Positions 59,401 to 64,000 of a stretch of DNA of 64,000 nt are shown here, one piece after another; position 1 is the first letter of the stretch; each line of letters begins with the position of its first letter. This DNA comes from Vitis vinifera (Eukaryota; Streptophyta; Magnoliopsida; Vitales; Vitaceae). Where the stretch lies: contig NC_081813.1 of NCBI RefSeq assembly GCF_030704535.1, positions 2,202,501 through 2,266,500 of the forward strand, in the 5' to 3' direction. The translations under genes were made by a program, and so were the position numbers. The notes under the pieces are model-generated. The model was not told where the DNA came from. It saw only the letters and a list, made by a program, of their open reading frames with translations, and did no database searches.

Positions 59401-62400
59401 ATTGGTGATTTATATTCATTATTCATGGAACTTTTAAGTTAATGGTATGTTTTGGAAATGAACCCTACTAAAAAGAAAGACTATTATGGAAACAATGCTA
59501 ATGGTAACTTGTTTATTTCTCTTATTTGGGTACGATTTAGTGAAATTTTGCTGATTGTTTCTCTCTCTCTCCAGTGATGGTGAAACATTTATATCAGCTG
59601 ATGATCTGCGAATAAACCTTTGGAACTTGGAAATTAGCAACCAAAGCTTCAATATTGTTGATGTGAAGCCTGCAAATATGGAGGATCTAACTGGTAAAAT
59701 TATTACTAATTATCTTCTGATATTCAGTTATACTCTGTGTGTATTTTGTGTGTCTTTTCCAAGGCACTTTTAATATATTTGCTAAATTGACCTATCAAAA
59801 AAAAAAAAAAGATATTCAATTATGTGCTAAGATTTTTGCTTTTGAGTTTATTTCTTCATATCATATGAGTGTTTGTAGTTGTAGAGGGTATGTTCTACAT
59901 GTGTGATTGATGTGTTGGCCACACTGGGAGTGGTGTGGAGCTGGATTTTGGTGGCAGTTGAGAGCATTATTAAATATTCTCCCTGGATCCTTCTATGCTG
60001 CAAAGATTTGACAAATTCTTGTCTTTATAATCTGAGTAACTGTCAAATAAAACAGGTTCGTTTGTCTTTATTGATTGCGTACCTGGCTAAAACAAGTAGT
60101 GGAAGGAAAAAATGGACTGGTTCATAAAAATTTGGAAAAGAAAAATCCTACCTTGTATTAGATTTCTCATGAAGGTATTAGGTACTTGTTTTTAGGCTGC
60201 TCCACCTTGTGGATTTCTTAAGCATCTTTTTGATGAACTGCATATAATATTTCCTGTCTATCATTCATTTGTTCTGGGTGCTATTCTACTGTTTAATGAT
60301 GCTGCATTCTTGAGCATTGGACTTATATTCCAATTCTTCTTGCAGAGGTGATAACATCAGCGGAGTTTCACCCTACCCATTGTAACATGTTAGCATATAG
60401 TAGTTCAAAAGGCTCAATCCGCCTTAATGATTTGCGACAGTCAGCACTGTGTGATTCTCATTCTAAATTGTGAGTGGCTTGCTTGTTTTAGTCATTTTTA
60501 TTTTTTTTCATTTGTCTTAAAATAATATAATAGGTGAAGGAGAGAAATCAAATGGCAATAGAATAACTCGAAGGTTGATTGCATTGATCAGGGAAAAAGA
60601 AAAAAAAAATCATTTTGAAGGTAAACGTTTTTATTTAGTGCTCTTTCCTGGATCAGTCAGTGATAGTACTTGCATGCAGGTTTGAGGAACAAGAGGCACC
60701 TGGTTCAAGATCATTTTTCACAGAGATAATTGCCTCAATTTCAGACATTAAATTTTCCAAGGATGGAAGATTTATACTCAGTCGAGATTACATGACCCTT
60801 AAGGTTTGGGTTATCCCATTTTTCTATTCATTTCAGCTTCACATTTGACTTGAAACTTTTGCAATTCTATCACTGCTATATATGGGTGCTTTAGTCTAGA
60901 GTGCTGGAGGTGGTTGTAGCTCTTTAAGCATGGTTTGAAAATTTTTGCTGGTGTATTGGATCTAATGGATCTTTTATATTCTATTTAAGATGCTGAAATG
61001 GTACCATGACAATGACTAAGATAAAGAGTGTGCAGAAATTATGAAGTTTGAAGACAAGATTGCCCTGACATATGTTTTTTTTAATAATAGTAAAATATTA
61101 TTATGGGTATAACAAAATAAACAAAGTGAGCAGGCCAAAAATTTGTAGAAGGCCCATGCATAGATGTCACAAGAAGTATATAATATATTATCCTGTTCTG
61201 TAAAGAAATTTTAGAATGGGACCCAATGGCTTTACTTGAAGAGCCAAGGAACAAAATGAACAGCATTACCTGTTTGGAGGGTATGGAGAAATACACGCAC
61301 TGCATTAAAAAATTTTTTAACTAGGTGAAAATTTTAACCTACAGGATAGTGGCTAGTTTTTATTATTCTTCATTCCTACATCATTTCATAATTTAATTCC
61401 TGATTTACTATGTTGTTATAGTTGAAAAATGAAATTGAAAAAGTTGTCACTAAGAAGTGACCTAGTTAATTTGAGCATCCTCAAATGGGATATTTGTAAA
61501 AAAGAAAAAAAAAATGCTACTTTTTTGGTTCTGTTTCATAACACGTTCCATGTTAATGCTCTAACATGGAGCTCTGATGTCATTCCAATTAGAATCGTTA
61601 ATGAATGTCCCATTGGAATTTGAAAAAATGAGGGAAAGGAAAGGAAAATGCTGAAAATAGCCTAAGAAAGAAATCCATCCATGTTTAAGTAATTTTCAGG
61701 TTTTTCCCTTCTCTCATCTTTATTTAATCAAAATGAAGCCAAAATGGGAACAGGCTAGGGTTGCTGGGGTTAATATTTATCTTGTACTTGGTTTTAATTT
61801 TGATGCGGCATATCCTTTGGTTCCTCTAGTGTTGTTATTCAAAGAAACACTTTAAAGTTAGGATAATCATGCAATTGTAGATAGTATGTATTCAGGTACT
61901 AGTTATGATAAATTATGTACTCCTACATGATTATAAGTCATTTTTATACAATGCAAATTTTAGAATTGGACAATTGAAATCGATATGAAATGGCATAAAC
62001 TGTTACATATTTAAAATCTAGAAGTTATCTGATAAAAGAAGTGTAGATTTCATTTTGCAGCAAATTCAATTTCTTTCTTTCTTTGGCAAGATGTGTAATG
62101 CCATTTTGACACATCCAGAAAAGACAGTACGCATAAGCTTTTAGCACCAAGAGAAGATAAAAAAAATGTTATTTGGAAGTCCTCAAGTGTTAACTAGGAT
62201 TTAATTGAGGTCAGTGACCATTTTTCAATCACAACATTATACAGATTTTTCTTAGTGAACACTGACTACTTCTGTGGGATTTCTGCTGAGGAATCATTCA
62301 TGTGACTGTGATTATGTTTGAAGGCAAACCTTTGGAGCATTTTTTATCCTCCTGTTTTAATGATTCTTTTCTAATTGAAAACATTGTGCTTAATTCCTAT

Positions 62401-63387
62401 CTTCTCACTTATGCAAGTATGAATTCTATTTAAATACAATGATGTTTGAGGTCTTTGCATCACAAGGAATTGATATGTACTATTTGTCTTTCTGGCTTAA
62501 GTTAGGGCCTTGAACTAATCACTGGAATTTGTTTTACTTGCTTTTCAGTTATGGGACATTAATATGGACTCAGGCCCAGTTTCAACCTTCCAGGTTCATG
62601 AATATTTAAGACCTAAGGTGAGCTTGCTTTCCTCAGAAAAGTCTTACACAGAACAACTTCTACATTACTCTCTGCATGCTAATTTTACCCTCTGTTTCTT
62701 TCCTTCTCTCCAGTTGTGTGATTTATATGAAAATGATTCAATCTTTGATAAATTTGAATGTTGTCTGAGTGGTGATGGAATGCGTGTAGCTACAGGTTCT
62801 TACAGGTCCGTTTTTTAAATTTTCTTTATCCACCATTGTTTCTTGAACCCTCTACCATGAGTACTAACATAAAATTGATGTGATCCCAGCAATCTTTTCC
62901 GAGTTTTTGGTTGTTCCCCAGGGAGCACTGAGGCAACAACCTTGGAAGCCAGTAAAAATCCCATGAGGTATCCTTTCCAAAATGATTTGACAAGAATGGG
63001 ATGTGATGATCTTATGTATTAGTATTACTAATTACAGAAATGTTTGACTTGCCCTGTAGGAGACAAGTTCAAACCCCTTCGAGGCCTTCCAGATCCCTGA
63101 GCAGTATAACACGCGTTGTGAGGAGGGGTGAGTCTTTTCTTGTTCTCTTGCTTTCTCTCTATTCAAACCACAAATTTTTAAAATCGTCTTTTAAGCAATA
63201 TTTTCCCCCATTTCTCATATCCTTTTTCTATTCTGGGGAATCCGTGACAGGAGCCGATAGCCCAGGAGTTGATGCAAATGGAAATTCTTTTGATTTCACT
63301 ACAAAGTTGCTACATCTAGCATGGCACCCAAGTGAAAACTCAATCGCCTGCGCTGCTGCAAATAGCCTGTACATGTATTATGCATAA
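53499..63387 (+). CDS. Protein phosphatase 2A B55-type regulatory subunit
   Basis: Encodes 512 residues, close to the length of plant B alpha/beta subunits. The protein is a seven-bladed WD40 propeller that joins the PP2A catalytic and scaffold subunits and selects substrates for dephosphorylation in cytosol and nucleus. Exons: 53499-53607, 55389-55492, 55608-55703, 55813-55932, 56097-56303, 56853-56944, 59575-59693, 60346-60469, 60680-60803, 62549-62617, 62714-62805, 62890-62967, 63060-63127, 63251-63387; all GT-AG and in phase. Family hallmarks are [62 protein letters not shown] and [11 protein letters not shown]. The N terminus is a short Pro/Ala-rich stretch. A Ser-rich insertion falls in exon 5, as in plant members. 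Introns 1 (1.8 kb), 6 (2.6 kb, with a LINE remnant) and 9 (1.7 kb) are long. Confidence 0.95.
57745..58470 (+). mobile_element. Decayed LINE (non-LTR retrotransposon) fragment in intron 6
   Basis: Broken frames resemble the C-terminal part of plant LINE reverse transcriptases: EALLDKWL near 57,755, [11 protein letters not shown] near 58,020, [20 protein letters not shown] near 58,080, FPLRVFGI near 58,270, and a Cys-containing [13 protein letters not shown] near 58,445 like the zinc-binding end. Several stops and frame breaks show it is dead. It lies in the same orientation as the PP2A gene and is removed with intron 6. Assignment is from recalled family patterns. Confidence 0.7.
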
Positions 63388-64000
63388 AGATGGTCGAGGA
63401 AGAAGAAATTGTATTTGCTTGGTTAACTTTTTTTGGGTCGCTGCCAGAGAAGGCTACCTTCCCTTTCCTGCCAATCAGCCAGTCGGAGGCTGCATCATCG
63501 AATCTTCAAATTCCCAACTGCCTCTTAAAAATCTGTATCACGGTGCTTTTAAGATCAAGGTCCAGAAGTGACTGTCCCAGAATCCATGAGGTAGCATCCT
63601 GTTCTTCCTCCCGGCTTGGCTGCTTGCTTTTGCCTTTTTTCCTTCCCTCCCCTTTCTTTCCTCCCAACCCCAACGCCTCCACCGTTTTCTTCTTTCTAAA
63701 TTCTCTTCAAAGAAAAAGATGCAGCTCTGTTGTTATTGTGTTGAGTTGATGATGAAGCCGAGAAAAAAAAAAAAAGAAAGTGATTGTAGCTCTCCTGCAA
63801 CCGAAAACTGAAGGATGTGCAATATTGCCAGTAGGGTTAAGATAATTGTAGTCTTTTTTATTTTTTTCTCTTCTTTGGTGGGAAGGAGCTGTTGTTGAAC
63901 TTTGCCTTGCAATTAATCTTAATTAATTTTTTCATATTGTTAAAACATCATTTGAGGATTGTTTTAATAATGTTTTTGACTTTAATTTACCCCCCCTTGT
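63388..64000 (+). other. 3' UTR and downstream flank of the PP2A B gene
   Basis: Sequence after the stop is of mixed composition to about 63,900 and is probably the 3' UTR. Short open frames here (63,332 and 63,390) overlap the last exon out of frame and are not genes. No clear AATAAA is seen. Confidence 0.5.

Overview
The window is nuclear DNA from a flowering plant. It has very AT-rich noncoding DNA, GT-AG introns, plant-type gene families, copia-type LTRs, an Au-like SINE, a LINE remnant and a degenerate plastid rpl2 fragment. The style of the genes and repeats suggests a woody eudicot, most likely grapevine (Vitis), but this is inferred by eye and not proved. There are six intact protein-coding genes, reconstructed exon by exon from reading frames and splice sites. 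All six models close in frame from ATG to stop. Positions given for genes are genomic extents including introns; exon coordinates are in each entry.

Layout: 1-10,200 is gene-free, with a solo copia LTR (1,212-1,627) and a 2.4-kb LTR-like repeat that contains a five-unit minisatellite and an inserted SINE. From 10,202 to 38,265 lie three head-to-tail ABC transporters of the ABCC (MRP) family, closest to ABCC8 type, of 1462, 1469 and 1465 residues. All have 12 exons at the same places. An extra copy of the first-exon module, with its ATG changed to TTG, sits in front of the second gene. The gaps between the genes hold a second solo LTR, a 170-bp triplication, a plastid rpl2 remnant and AT-rich repeats.

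39,400-46,400 carries a second, independent duplication: two minus-strand genes for a 273-residue HAD-fold phosphatase of the PHOSPHO/PS2 (phosphate-starvation pyrophosphatase) type. Each has a TATA box and two GNATATNC (P1BS) motifs in matching places upstream, which suggests both respond to phosphate starvation through PHR1-type factors. Around and between them is a cluster of dispersed repeats. 46,800-53,400 is repeat-rich and gene-free. 53,499-63,387 is a 14-exon gene for a PP2A B55-type regulatory subunit (512 residues), with a decayed LINE in its sixth intron.

The six genes do not form one pathway. The main theme is local duplication (ABCC triplet, phosphatase pair, several tandem repeats) on a transposon-littered background. 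I found no sign of a wholly novel biological system. The most useful leads are the duplicated first-exon module of the second ABCC gene, the paired P1BS promoters, and the plastid rpl2 remnant.
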